The notes under the pieces: generated by a model
What the model was told of the DNA's origin: nothing
Database searches by the model: none
Seen by the model: only the letters and a program-made list of their open reading frames with translations
Part shown: piece by piece, positions 28,197 through 39,414 of the stretch
Numbering within the stretch: position 1 is the stretch's first letter
Layout: each line of letters begins with the position of its first letter
From: Euglena gracilis
Lineage: Eukaryota > Euglenida > Euglenophyceae > Euglenales
Assembly: GCA_039621445.1 (NCBI GenBank)
Contig: CP154956.1
Location: forward strand, 50,455,302-50,519,301
Length of the DNA: 64,000 nucleotides
Direction: 5' to 3'
Program-made: the position numbers and the translations under genes

Positions 28197-29200
28197 TCAG
28201 TCACCAGGGGGGGGTATTCTTCCTTTTTGTCGGGGGGTAAACTTCATTTTTCTGCCCCCCAACAATTCAGGGTGCTGGAACTGCCCATTGTCCCCCATCA
28301 CCAGGTTAGGACACGATTGGCCATCACACAACACCGACCGTAGTTGTGAAATGGCTGGGCAGCACTTTTTATAACCCCAATCTGAAAACTGACAATAATC
28401 AATGTCGATATATGGCAGGTTTTTCACCACCTCCCTATTTCGCAAAAGACCAGTGCGGGGGTTCTCCAACCACCACAACTTTGGCTGAAAATAATAATTT
28501 CCAGGGCTTTCTCCACCAGGGCATCCGCCTGGGAGAAATCCCTTGGTCTGGGGTTAGAAGCCGTGGAATAAAAATTACAGGGGGGACTAGCGGCAATAAC
28601 GTCAAAAAATCCAACCGGGTATCGCCTGTAGTCCCAGGTCAAAATGTCTGTGTGGGGGTGGAAGTCCGTCCAGGGAGCGTTTTCAATTGACAAAACTTCA
28701 TACCCCCGTTCTGCCAACCGCCTCCCCACCGAACCTGTGCCAGCGAATAAATCTAATGCCTGAGGTCGCTGAGCTGATAGTAGGGTGTTGGGTTGTGGCA
28801 GGTTTGAGTGCAAAATGGGAACCCTTGAACATTTCCCTTCCCTCCAGGAGTATCGGGTCCGATTCAAAAATCTTGGGGGCTGATCCAAAGAATGTTTCTC
28901 ACCACACCCCGAATCAGCCATAAAATCCTGTACAGCCCAGTTTTTTGAATCAGAAATATTTACACCGTTTTCCTCACAGGGGGGAGAGACACGGCCATGG
29001 GCAGCCCCCCCCCTTCTCAAACTGCCCCTGGCCCCCCTATTAGGCCCCAGGGGGAGAAGAGGTGGGCCCACCCCCCTTTGACCATGCACCACCCTTGCCT
29101 GAGGAATTTCGCTGAGTGGCTGGCTGCCCTTTACCCTTGGGCTGCCCCTTGCCTTTTCCATTATTTTGCCAAAATTCTTTAGATTTAGCAAGGGCCTCAC
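28197..29200 (-). pseudogene. Element D C5 cytosine methyltransferase (frameshifted)
   Basis: Minus strand, two overlapping frames. The first carries a linker, then motif I ALDLFAGTGSVGRRLAERGY, the acidic SIENAPW, DILTWDYRRYPVGFFDVIAA and motif IV SPPCNFYSTAS (Cys intact). A frameshift near 28460 leads to WWLENPRTGLLRNREVV (motif VI) and YIDIDYCQFSDWGYKKCCPA, where KPTRIWG is expected but altered. It ends at 28197. The motif order and compact size equal those of A and C. Probably inactive because of the frameshift and motif VIII loss. Confidence 0.85.
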
Positions 29201-29421
29201 TCAGCGGTTTATCACACTCATAAAAAAAATGTCCACCCTCCCCACAGTTGAAGCATGGGTATGGCGACCTGCCCCGACCTGATGCCTGCGGGGTTCAGGT
29301 CTGCCCCCCCTTGCCTTGCCGGGCTGGGGGTGCTGGACTTTGGGTTCGCGACCATGAAACTGCTGCTGGCCGTGAAGACGAAGAAGGGGACCTGCCCCGC
29401 GGGGCTGGCTGGGCTGGCCCC
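29030..29421 (-). CDS. Element D gag zinc knuckle and basic tail
   Basis: Minus strand. A perfect CX2CX4HX4C knuckle (PCFNCGEGGHFFYECDKP) at about 29255-29205 is followed by LSEALAKSKEFWQNNGKG and a Gly/Lys/Gln tail, ending near 29030. The frame before it (29280-29421) is Ala/Pro-rich and shifted. Confidence 0.8.
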
Positions 29422-31616
29422 TTATCGCCCTTTGGAGCTGGCTGTGGGGCAGATTTTGAGGTGTGACCCTGCCCCCCGGCTGCTGGTGCTGAAACGGATG
29501 TTGGGGACACCGGGGGGGGTCTGGCGTTTTTCCAACACCTGTATTTTTCCCGAGCCTTTTGTTGTCGATTTGCTGAATAATCTGGGAAAATGGTGCTGAT
29601 TCAAAGTCAAATCCTGCTTCTCCCGAAGAGCTAACTTGCCCTCGGCAAAAGCAAACATTTCCTCAACAGTCATTAGTTGTTCCACCAATTCGGCGTTGAG
29701 GAATTTTTCCATTCCCTGCAATTTCCTTCCATTTACGGCTGTTAGTTTCAGTGCCTCCTCCGAGGAACTGAAATGAATAAGGCAAATGGCACCAGGGTTT
29801 TTGATAACCACTTTCCGTGGATCAATCCCCCCAGTGATCTGGCTCACACTCCTTTTAATCCCATCCACCGTGGGATTAGGTATCCCTGTGAGCCTGACAA
29901 TGGGTTGTTTAGGGCTCGGTTATCCTCCTCTTCTACGTAAAACCTGCTTCAAAAAGGTGGAATTCTTTCCAAAAATAATCTCCAAGCCTCCCCGGCTGTG
30001 GCATCCTTAACATGGTGCCAGGCACTGCAAAATTTAATCCAAAATTCTTGCAGATCAGCCCGGTTATTTTCCCTTCGTTAACCATAGTTACCTCCTGCCA
30101 TATTTTCCGAGCCGGCAGCCCCTTACTCGAGGCATAACGGTTCTGGAACTGGGCCAATATGGTGAGGTAACTTAATTTGGCTCTATTCAACCGTTAGAGC
30201 CTGATTTCCTCCCTTAATCTGGGTCCTAAACATGCTTCAAAAACCTGCAGCTTTTGCAAATCAGAATACGGTTTCCCTGATGTCAACCTATCCCAGTAAA
30301 GATTCCAATCTACTTCAAAATCTTGCCGGGAAATGCTGCCCGATTCATCAAAATAGGGCTTAGCACTTCCCTGCAAAATTTCAAAAGCTACTGGGTCACC
30401 GATAAAAGGAAAACCCAACCCGTTACCTGGGTTGGCTGCAGCCCCCCCTGTCCCGATGGGCCTAATCGAGAAAGCAGGGGCTGCAGAAACATGTGGGGGG
30501 ACACACAATGACACGGAAGAAACCACTGCCGTATCTTGTGTGTCCTCCAAAACAAATCCCCCCTCAATCACTAAGGGAGGGGAAATGTTTGAACCTGCAG
30601 ATTTATTTTGAGAAATAATCTGATCTGAAAAAGATGGGTCAGCACTGGGCACCGTGCTGGCCAGTGAGCTGGAAGGCTGCCCCAGGGGCTGCTGCTGTCC
30701 AGCCGACGGCAGGCTCAGCCCCATTGGTAGCCCGTGAGCAGGCTGCGGCTGGCCTGCTGGCTGGCCAGGCTGCTGGGCTAGCTGGACGACGGGCTGCTGG
30801 GCCAGCTGCTGCCCAGGCTGTGGCAGCCCAACTGGGTGTAGGGGCTGCTGGCTGCCCTGCCGCATCCACCACATGTCAGAAATTTTTTTTGCAAAACCTC
30901 TCTCGGTTCTGCAGTTGGGTGTACGGGTCCATTTTTTTTGTAAATCCTGCAGCACTTTCTGTAACTCGAAAGTGTTCCCCCCAACTTTTGCAAGTCCCTG
31001 CCTTAATTCCTCCACAGCCCACCAAACTTTTTCTGATGAACACTCTGAAAATTCTGCTGACAATCCGTCATCCGTTTTTGCATTTCTGAGTGTCGTTTCC
31101 CTACTTCATCTGAGATATTCTGGTGCAGTTTCTGAAAACCCCCACCAAAACCATGGAGGGCGTATTCATTGCTGAATTTTGCTCACCCAGCTGGTGAACA
31201 TAATCAGCGAACTGCTGGAGCTGCTGAGCCTGGCCCTGTACCGTACTACGCAGCGATACCAGGTCAGCCTGAACTTCAATGATTTTGGCAGCGACAACGG
31301 CCAGCTCCTGGAGAGTTTCTGCCTCCCCCCCCTGAGCTGTCTGGGCGGCTTTAAAATTCTCAGCAAACCGCTGAAAATTTTCAAGCACGAGATCCTTAAT
31401 CGGTAAGGCAGCCACCTAATTCTGCACTTGTTTCAAAATTTCCTGTGGCAGGCTCTCCAAAATTCGTAAAAATTCCTGCCTCAGGGCCAAAAACTGATCA
31501 GGGCTCGAAGAAAACTGCTGGGCCAGCTTTTCCTCAAAACTTTTTTCCTGCCCGACAAAAAGTTCAAGTGCCTGTGCGTAAATTTTTTTGCACAGAAATT
31601 TGCACCTGGGCCTCAC
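29422..31616 (-). pseudogene. Element D gag, middle part (several frameshifts)
   Basis: Minus strand pieces: 31416-31616 and 31101-31415 (helical, Gln-rich, coiled-coil-like: LRSTVQGQAQQLQQFADYVH). Then 30194-31063 (Gln/Pro/Ala-rich repeats such as LAQQPVVQLAQQPGQPAGQP, then a capsid-like end FEVDWNLYWDRLTSGKPYSD). Then 29933-30190 and 29422-29868 (FLNAELVEQLMTVEEMFAFA). The capsid-like end aligns in character with AEGWPDFRFRWKEYVQRLSR of element C. No single frame spans it. Confidence 0.7.
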
Positions 31617-31632
31617 ATTTTTTCTCCAAAAG

Positions 31633-34540
31633 TTAAAAAATATGGAGGCAGTCAGCCCTGGCCGTTTCTTCGATTCGTGCGGCCATGTGCTCCATCAGGT
31701 GGATGTCGACTGCAGGGGGTTGTTGCTGCTGCTGCTGCTGCAGAACCCACTCTTCGTTGGCTTTTTCCAAAGCAAAAACCCGAAAAGTCAGGTGCTGCAC
31801 AGCCCACTGGAGGTCTCTGTTACTTTGTAAAAATTGCCCCCAGTGGTCTTCAAATCCCTGATTTTGTGAACCCCCCCTGGGGGTGGCTTCAGAACGTTCA
31901 TAGGCTGGGGGTTGGACCTCCTCCTCACCCCCCTCGATGAAAATATGAGGAGGCTGGGGGGCTGCAGCAGCTGCTGGCTGACCGTGATCAACCTCACGGT
32001 GCAGCCGTTTTTGCTGAACTTCATCACTGCCTGGTGATGAAGCCGGTGTTCGGGGTCGTCGAGCAGAAGTAGAGCTGGGCTGGTCCTTCGGGTTTTCCTC
32101 TGCCTGCTCGACTTCTGCTCTGACCCGTTCGCTGCTGTCCCAGTTATTATTATTGTTTAAGCACAGCACATGGCCGTGTGCTTGCTTTTCAAAGAAAACT
32201 GGGCTGGGTTTAATACCCCCCTGCCCTGCCGAGGCACTTCCCGTTTCCTTCGCCAGCCCATCTACCTGGGATGGTTGGGAAAACTGCAAAAGTGCCACCG
32301 GCTCCTGGGCTGGTGTTGAAGAAACTGGTTGAGCTGGAAGCAAAGGCAATGCAAAAGCGGGTAATGATGGCAGATTCTCTAAATTTTGCACCCATGAAAA
32401 GTCTGGGAGAGGTTGCAACTCAGGCAGCACAAAACCGTACCCCATGTTTTGCAAAGGCAAAACCCCTGAAAAAGGCTCTGGAAAACACGGTTGGTTGGAA
32501 ATGACAACCTGGCCATCCCCACCCTGAAATTCCAACATCTGTCCCATATTTGTGGGGGTTCTGAGTTCAGCCAAACTGGTTTCGGGTCCCAACTCCCTGT
32601 TCCCCGAGTGAGGGTGGGTCCTCGGCTCAGTGTGTTGTGACAGCCCTTGTCCAATGACACTTGGGGTGACCAACTTCTGGCCCAGGCCAACCTGTAATGT
32701 GCAATGCTGGACAGTCTCCTACTGCCAACTTGGGCTTTTCCACTGGCATTTTCCCACTGCATCACTGGAGTTTTCAAAATCTTTTGCACAGCAGGGGAAC
32801 AAATCTTGAAGATGTTTGCCAATGCCAATGAAGTCCAAGCAAACTGATACACTGTTTGCCATAGGCTGCCACTGTAATACAGAATGAAACACAGAATTCC
32901 CAGATTAAGATTTTGGCTGAACCCTTTTTTTCTGGCAATACCTAATTCAGAAATCTCTGGAGATTGATCTTAAAAAGGCTGTCCGCCACACACCCCCCTT
33001 CCTGAACGATTGCTGCGCAATTGCCCAGGCATTCGCAGCACAGCGGACAGACGAGCCACTTAGCCCCGCGCAGAACACCAAGAGAGACAGACACGCAGAA
33101 GACGAAGACGGAGAAAACGATCAAACCGTGACATTTACTGCCACAGAACTGCACCAGCAGACGACATCACATCAATGCCAAATCTTCACGGCAGAGGGTT
33201 TTATCGGTTAACCCACAACCCATGGCAATGCCAACAACTGGGCTGTCCAAGGCACCAAATGACCACCATCTCCTTCTCCAGTACGTGCCTCACGGCTCAT
33301 CTCGATGCTCCACCGGTGCTCGATTCTGTTGTACGTGCCTCACGGCTCATCACCATCTCCAGTTCAATGACAATGACATGCAATCTTCAATGACATCTGC
33401 AGCAATGTACAGTGCAAAGTACTGCCAGCACCTGCAGCCAGTGGTCCACCAATGACAATGTAATGACAGTCCACCAGATCACCATCTGAGTGCCAATCCC
33501 CTTCGTGGCCCAACAGGATCGTTTGTACTGGACAAATCTCATATCAGTTTGTGTGAGGGTGGGTCCTCGGCTCAGTGTGTTGTGACAGCCCTTGTCGAAT
33601 GACACTTGGGGTGACCAACTTCTGGCCCAGGCCAACCTGTAATGTGCAATGCTGGACAGTCTCCTACTGCCAACTTGGGCTTTTCCACTGGCATTTTCCC
33701 ACTGCATCACTGGAGTTTTCAAAATCTTTTGCACAGCAGGGGAACAAATCTTGAAGATGTTTGCCAATGCCAATGAAGTCCAAGCAAACTGATACACTGT
33801 TTGCCATAGGCTGCCACTGTAATACAGAATGAAACACAGAATTCCCAGATTAAGATTTTGGCTGAACCCTTTTTTTCTGGCAATACCTAATTCAGAAATC
33901 TCTGGAGATTGATCTTAAAAAGGCTGTCCGCCACACACCCGAAACTCCAATCGTCAGATTTGCCATCTGAGATTGGGCCATTGGGTGATCATCAAAGAAA
34001 ACATTCTGAGCAGGGATTTCCAACCCAAAAGTTCCGACAGAAGGCTGAAGGATCAACCTCTGCTTACCATGTTTCACACCCGTGCTGCCATGTCCCCCGG
34101 AAGCGCTGGGGTGAAGCGAAACCCCCGCCCTGGGCCAGTTTCCGGCGCAGGATCGTTTTTTGGCTCCTCGAGCCGACTTGTGTCGGAAATTTTTTCCCAT
34201 TCTGCACCCCCCTGTGGCCGAAACTGGGCCATCATTTCCAAGGAGAAACTTCCCAGTGGACCCTCCCCGACTCCTGAGGGGGGTGTCACTGGGATCTCCA
34301 AGGGGGGTGCCTTTGGGGTTTCAACCCCTCCCTGCTCAGCTGAACCAGTGAGAGCCAACACCCCCCCTTGGTGTCATTTCTCACAGTTTCTGGGCCAAAG
34401 AGGGGGTTTTGGGGTGAAAAATGGCCTGTGGTTGCCTGAGTTGAAGAGACCCACCCCCCTGCCCCTTTTCCCACAGATGAGGTGGGGGGAAGACAAACCT
34501 CTCCTTCTTCAAATGATTGATTGTTTTGTTGATCTTCCAT
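31633..34540 (-). pseudogene. Element D gag N-terminal region, interrupted by TRIM2
   Basis: Minus strand. The likely start is the Met at 34540 (MEDQQNNQSFEEGEVCLPP). Frames change near 34300 and 34200 (SRLEEPKNDPAPETGPGRG; FGLEIPAQNVFFDDHP). After TRIM2 the frame resumes at about 32607 with LGPETSLAELRTPTNMGQML, a Pro-rich region, an acidic/basic region, a coiled-coil-like segment and a poly-Gln run encoded by CTG/CAG repeats near 31720-31740. No enzyme motif. Confidence 0.65.
32608..33937 (-). mobile_element. TRIM2, young small non-autonomous LTR element
   Basis: 1.33 kb with 385-bp direct repeats (32608-32992, 33553-33937) that differ at one position as far as I can see (CTTGTCC versus CTTGTCG). 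The same five bases CCCGA lie on both sides (32603-32607 and 33938-33942). Read on the minus strand, the purine tract CAGGAAGGGGG sits before TGTGTGGCGGAC of the 3' LTR, which gives the orientation. The 557-bp interior is non-coding and holds two exact copies of GTACGTGCCTCACGGCTCAT (33281-33300, 33331-33350). I recognise no primer binding site. Unrelated in sequence to TRIM3. Confidence 0.88.
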
Positions 34541-35036
34541 TGCAATTGAAATTCCAAACTCAATTCTTGATTGTAATTGGATGTAATTGCCACAACAAAT
34601 ACAATGGTGCAAAATGTAAAGAGGAAAACCCTGTGAAAAGAAAATGATTTTGATGCCCTTGATGGGCAGTTAAATTTAGGATTGAGTGCGCTGATTCCTG
34701 AGCGCTCTCAAATCCCAAATCCTTGCCCATTGCATCAAAATCAACCAACCCAGGTCAAAATCAAGGTTTCCCCCCTTGATTTTGATAAATAATGCTGAAT
34801 TCCATCATTATTGAGCTTTGCAAACCCCTGCAAAAGCTCCAGGAACTCAGGCGCCAATCTCTTAAAATTCTGTTCCAAGCGCTTGCAAGCGCTCTCACCA
34901 AATCCAACATTTTCCCTTAAAACCAAAGGAAAAATGCATAAAAAGCTGAAAATCTGCTAAATAAACCCAAAATCACCATTTGGGAATACCTAGCATCACT
35001 CAATCTCTCTCCTTGCACAACCAAACCATGGACGCC
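34541..35036 (-). other. Element D leader / 5' end, no coding sequence
   Basis: AT-rich stretch without a supported gene. It contains a pair of TTGATTTTGA-like inverted repeats around 34740-34790 and GAGCGCT words near 34680-34700 and 34880-34900. It lies between the D gag start and the RT remnant of element G, so it probably includes the D LTR or leader; limits not seen. Confidence 0.3.
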
Positions 35037-35601
35037 CTAGGAGAGGGAATTGTAATGAAAACCTTTGGAAAGCCTTAAAATTTGAGCTAAACCGCCCTTA
35101 AAAAGGCCTTCTAAAAAGAAAAAACTCCGCCGCCCGGCGGTCGACCTCAAAAGGTCGTCAGTACACTTCGCCTGCTCCGCCACGATCTCCTCCGTCAAGG
35201 GCAAGGGGTAGCTGTCCGGCATGATCTGCAGGTTCGTCACCGCGTAGTCACACACCATCCTCCACTTTCCCGTTCTTCGTCCGAATCGGGAAGGCGGCCG
35301 CCCGCCACGGGCCGCACCCCGGCTCCACCTTCCGCTCGCGGCGGCACTCCTCCTCCATATCCAGCAGTGCCTCCAGCCGTTCGCCCTTCAGGTGGAATAC
35401 CCTCCACACCATCAATTGGGCGTTTGGCTTGGGGCACAGCACCGCCATCCTGTGCTGGCCTCGGGGCGGTGGATTGGGGTGGACGCGGTCGCAGAAGACG
35501 CGGCACTCGAACTCCTTGAGGATCTCTGCGCGAAGCTGGACGGCCAGCATGCTGCTCCTCCGCCTCGGGCGTGACCACCCCACGGACTTCCCTCGCCCCA
35601 T
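35037..35601 (-). pseudogene. Element G reverse transcriptase, N-terminal fragment
   Basis: Minus strand. LRAEILKEFECRVFCDRVHP, NPPPRGQHRMAVLCPKPNAQ and GPWRAAAFPIRTKNGKVEDG match the finger region of the other RTs. After a frameshift near 35255 comes WRMVCDYAVTNLQIMPDSYP, LPLTEEIVAEQA (equivalent to VVDMRGPNSQTRRVSYPLP). It stops before the catalytic YIDD at the boundary with D. GC-rich. Confidence 0.75.
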
Positions 35602-36250
35602 TGGCTGCGTAAATCAGCACGTTGGCCACCATTGCCTCCTCCTCGGCGTCCAGGGTCTCGTCCTCCTCGTGTCCATCGGAGTCGTTGCCCCGACGGTGAG
35701 CCTCATTTTCTTCACCTCTGCCTCCATCTCCTCCTCCACTTCGGACGGCGTGCGGGACAATGGCGACGGACTGCACGGTCGCGTTGGTGCGTGTGCTCAG
35801 CGCCGCGATGTCGCTTGCTTCTGTGCCGGCGATGACCCATAGGGGGTCGTCGTGGAGCTGGAATGCATCCTGCCAGGGTTGCACATCCAGCCTGTGCTCC
35901 TTCAGCCAGGGGTAACCCAGAATCAGGTAACACCCTATATCACTGTCATGGAAGGTGATCTGGCTGTGCCACCTCTTCTCTCCTCCACTCCTCTCTCCAT
36001 CACTCGTCGCGTTGAACACCAGGAGGACGTCCGCCTCGTTGCTGCCTCCCGTCAGCAGGTCGCCGTTCACGGTCCGCAGCAGCAGCGGTCGCTCGCTGCG
36101 GCGGAAACATCCGTTAGGGAACAAGTCCCGACGGATCAGCGATGTCTGCGCCTCCGTTTCGGTGAGGGCATTCGCCTTCTCCTCCCGGCCGTCGATCTCG
36201 ATGACCTCATCCAGCATCGGCTGGTTGCTGCCGCCCCGCCTCTCCGTGCG
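35602..36250 (-). CDS. Element G retropepsin-like domain with altered active site
   Basis: Minus strand within a long frame. ALTETEAQTSLIRRDLFPNG aligns with VLVDTGAQVNLV of element D, so the catalytic DTG reads ETE. VNGDLLTGG is the flap-like part and YLILGYPWLKEHRLDV the conserved strand. A Glu/Asp-rich linker follows. It is likely inactive unless Glu substitutes. Confidence 0.7.
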
Positions 36251-37489
36251 GCCCACCTGGAAGGGCCGGCTGGGACGGTACTGCCACGGACGGACGGTGA
36301 CCTTGTGGACCTTGGTTCTCGTCGGAGGCGGTGGTGACGGACTCGGTGGGTGCATCGTTGGGCGGCTTGGCCGGGGTGGGTGCCGGGTGGTTGGGTGCCG
36401 CGCTGCTGGGATGCCCCACCCAGCTGCCGTCGGTGATGTCGCCGTCCATCTTGATCCTCCACGATGTTCTCGCACTGGCCGTCGCACACGATGTCCTGCA
36501 TGGGGGCCATGGAGTCCGCGATCCAGAAGCGTGTGGGCTTGCGATATCCCCACGCCTCGAACATGCAGTAGTCCACATCGACGTACTGTATGTCCTCGAT
36601 GACCTTGCGGTGGCGGAGTTGCCCATAGCGGGGATTCACCAGCCACCACAAGGACGGCCGCAGGTAGGCGGTGATCTCCTTCGTCTTGCTGACCAGGAAG
36701 TCGGCCTTCCGCAGCCGCCGCCCTCCCGGTCTTCATCGCGCTGGAGTACTCGGTGCACGGCGGCGAGGCGGCGACCAGGTCGAAGTCGCCGGGACAGTAC
36801 TCCTCCTAGTACCGCCAGCGCCGCACGTCCACCGTCTTGTCCGCCTTCCATCGCGGGTCGGCGTCCACCGAGACGACGGAGTAGCGGAACTTCTCCAGCG
36901 CCAGCTTCACCGAACCCGTTCCGTAGAACATGTCCAGGGCCCACCTCTTTGGCGATGAGGTTGGCGGTGACGATGCGGCTGGCTTCGGTGCCGCCCGTGA
37001 GGACGGTGCGCTCTGCGGGGGGAACGGGGCGCTGGTTGCTGCGGGTGCAGAGCCTGGTGCCGCTGACGGCGCTGCTGATGGCGGGGGCAGCGTCGTCCGG
37101 CTTGGTGCGGACTGGCGCGGTGCTCGCTCCTGCTGCTGCCGGGCTGGGGGCGTCACGCTGGCACGATGCTGCGTAGAAGATGACACGGACGCTGCTGGCT
37201 TGGCTGGGGGCGACGACTGCGCAGACGAGATCCGTTGCGCCGCAGACGGTTGCCCGGAACGAGGGAACTTCTTCAGTAGCACGTACCAGTAGTTGTTTGT
37301 CGAAATCTGATGGGCACTGCCTTGACCGTGTGCTTCCGGGAACGGTCTGTCCCCTCGTTGGGAGGTTTGGGGCTTGCTGGGTCTGGGGGGCGTGCGGGGC
37401 TCTTGGGTGATTGCCTGGACGCTCACGCTGGCGTTTGGGATTTGACGGAAGGCCCAGACCCCCATCCCTGGGCCTGGCCCGTCACTCAT
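36251..37489 (-). pseudogene. Element G C5 cytosine methyltransferase
   Basis: Minus strand, GC-rich. A long Ser/Pro/Ala-rich N-terminal region leads to motif I WALDMFYGTGSVKLALEKFR, the acidic VVSVDADPRW, and RRWRY followed by TAG. The same frame continues with PGDFDLVAASPPCTEYSSAM, so motif IV is intact. A frameshift then leads to WWLVNPRYGQLRHRKVIED (motif VI with VNP for ENP) and YVDVDYCMFEAWGYRKPTRF. All conserved blocks are present, so it decayed by one stop and one frameshift. Confidence 0.82.
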
Positions 37490-38310
37490 GATCCTGCTCC
37501 TGGACGGCCAAGACGCTGCTCTTGCCGTCCTTGCCTCTGCCCTTGGAGTTTACTTTTCCTTTATCTCCTTTGGATCCACCTTTCGCTTTTCCTTTTCCTT
37601 TGCCTTCATCTTGTCTTGAGCGTTCGATGTCCAATGCTCGCTTTGGTACCCACCACCCTTTCCTTTTCCTTCATTTCCTTGCCATGCACTCGATGACCAC
37701 TGCTCGACTTGGTATCCACCCTTTCCTTTCCTTCTTCCCTCGTCCATGGGCTCGATGACCACTGCTCCGGTTACCCACGTCCCGCTTGTTATTGTCCTTT
37801 CACTTGGGGCGCGGGCACCGGTGGCGTTGGCGGGCGTGGTTGCTGCGCTTGCTTTTCCTTCTTCGGCGGCACGTTTGCCTTCTCCACCTCCTGGATGTGC
37901 GGCTCCTCGGTGGTGTCGTCGACCTCCACGTCCCGCTGCGACCGTTGCACCTGCTGCTTCTCCGGGTTCTCCTTCTCCTTCTCGGGGGCCATCTTCGCCT
38001 CCATCCGCAGCCATCTCACCATAAGGTTGTTGATGTACTTCGCCGGTAGGTCGCACGAGTCGGCCGTCACCGTGACGATGCTGCCGCCCTCGAGCCGCTG
38101 GCGGTCATACACGGCCTTCACCAGGGAGCGGTGCTCGTCGCCCACTGGCACCACCACGAAGCGGCGCGCCGCCTTCCGCACCAAGGTGGGGGCCATCGTG
38201 GTCTCTTGCTTGGTCATGTCCTTCACGTCCTCCACCGTCGTGTCCATCGGCAGGCCCTCCAGCACGATGGACCGGTGGTCCACCCGCTTGTCCTTCTCCA
38301 AAGAAGACAA
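37490..38310 (-). pseudogene. Element G gag C-terminal region with RRM-like domain
   Basis: Minus strand. 38310-37789 encodes SIVLEGLPMDTTVEDVKDM, then ARRFVVVPVGDEHRSLVKAV and GGSIVTVTADS. This strand-helix-strand pattern resembles an RNA-recognition motif at about residues 13-80. A charged region (MAPEKEKENPEKQQVQRSQR) follows. In a shifted frame the tail repeats KGKGGYQVEQWSSSAWQGNE and KGKGGGYQSEHWTSNAQDK, then Lys-rich KAKEKEKRK. The KGKG tail corresponds to that of element A. Sequence upstream is cut by the junction with element C. The RRM assignment is by pattern only. Confidence 0.5.
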
Positions 38311-39414
38311 AGACCAAGAAGATCATGAAGAAAATGAAGAGCTTGAAGGGGTGGTGCCATCAGGCCCCCCCGAGGTGGTGCCAATGGGCCCCCTCATGCC
38401 ATCGATGGCATTCCCAAATGGGGAAGAATCAATGGTGAAGTTTGAAGATCAAAAAGAAGAAGAATCTGAAGATTCAAAAACATTGTTCATATTGGCTGCA
38501 GCAGCTGGTGGAGGGGGGCCCTGCAATGGCCCCCCAGCACGGCGTATCAAAGCGGCCGAACCTCAACAAGCGGACACCACACACGACAACACACCAACCC
38601 CCCCATGCCTGCCTGTCCGCAAACCCCCTGAAGAAAACCCACCCGAAAAGAACCCGAAAAGAAGTAGACCCCCCCGAGAATTTGAAACAAAATCACAATC
38701 TTCCTCGTCCACAATGACTTGGAAAAAAGAATTTCCTCCTGGTTTGGGACGGGTGTGCCAGAAAAAGTGCAAAAAACCCCAGAAATCACACAAGGCGAAT
38801 TTTCTCTGGAAAATGAATTACCTCGCCTTACCAGATTTACTGAAAGTTTGAGGGGGGAGTTGCAAAAAGAAGAAGCAAGACAAGTTTTTCAGGGGACAAT
38901 GACCGATTTTGAAGTCCCAGAAGATTTTTTCTTGCCAAATTTTACCCAATTTCAAGGGGAAACGCCAAAGTTTTTGGAAGCACCACAAAAATTGCAAGTT
39001 GTGCCTTTGCAAAGTGGAGAGGAGGTTGCGATTTGTCAGCACGCACACATATTTCAGCAATCCCAACCAAGGATCCTTGGGGGTGGTGGTGATTTCTCCC
39101 CCATGATTGACGGTGTTCAAATTTTGGCTGCCCCATTGCAAGTTTTGGAAGGGCAAACTTTTCCCGCTCTCATGGAAAATCCACAATCCCGTTGGTTGGA
39201 GGGGTGTGGAGTCCCCCCAAAGACTGAATCTTCCCCAATTCCCCCCAAGAAACGGGCGGGGGGGATGATCATTCTCAATTTTTGGCAAGCGGGACACCCA
39301 TGCATGAGAGCCCCCCGGCTGAAAATTCACAAGTCCCCCCTGCGCAAACGGAGCAGGAGGGGGGGGACATGGATCCTTGGGACGGTTGGTGGCAAAGTAT
39401 TGAAGAAAGACTAA
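38305..39414 (+). pseudogene. Element C gag N-terminal region
   Basis: Plus strand. It starts at the junction with G with acidic KEDKDQEDHEENEELEG, then a Pro-rich region. After a frame change near 38720 comes FSLENELPRLTRFTESLRGE, FEVPEDFFLPNFTQFQGETP and VVPLQSGEEVAICQHAHIFQ. No enzyme motif. It is the gag leader of element C by position, upstream of a coiled coil, capsid-like part and zinc knuckle. Confidence 0.6.

Noticed and set aside
33541-33552. Primer binding site of TRIM2
   Set aside because: Neither strand has TGG followed by a recognisable tRNA complement at the LTR edge.
15802-35036. Matching LTR pair for element D
   Set aside because: I compared 15802-16164 with 34541-35036 by eye and found no convincing repeat; the D LTR limits remain open.
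37709-38851. Single 380-residue plus-strand protein
   Set aside because: The first part is the antisense of element G gag and only the part after about 38305 belongs to element C; the frame spans a junction by chance.
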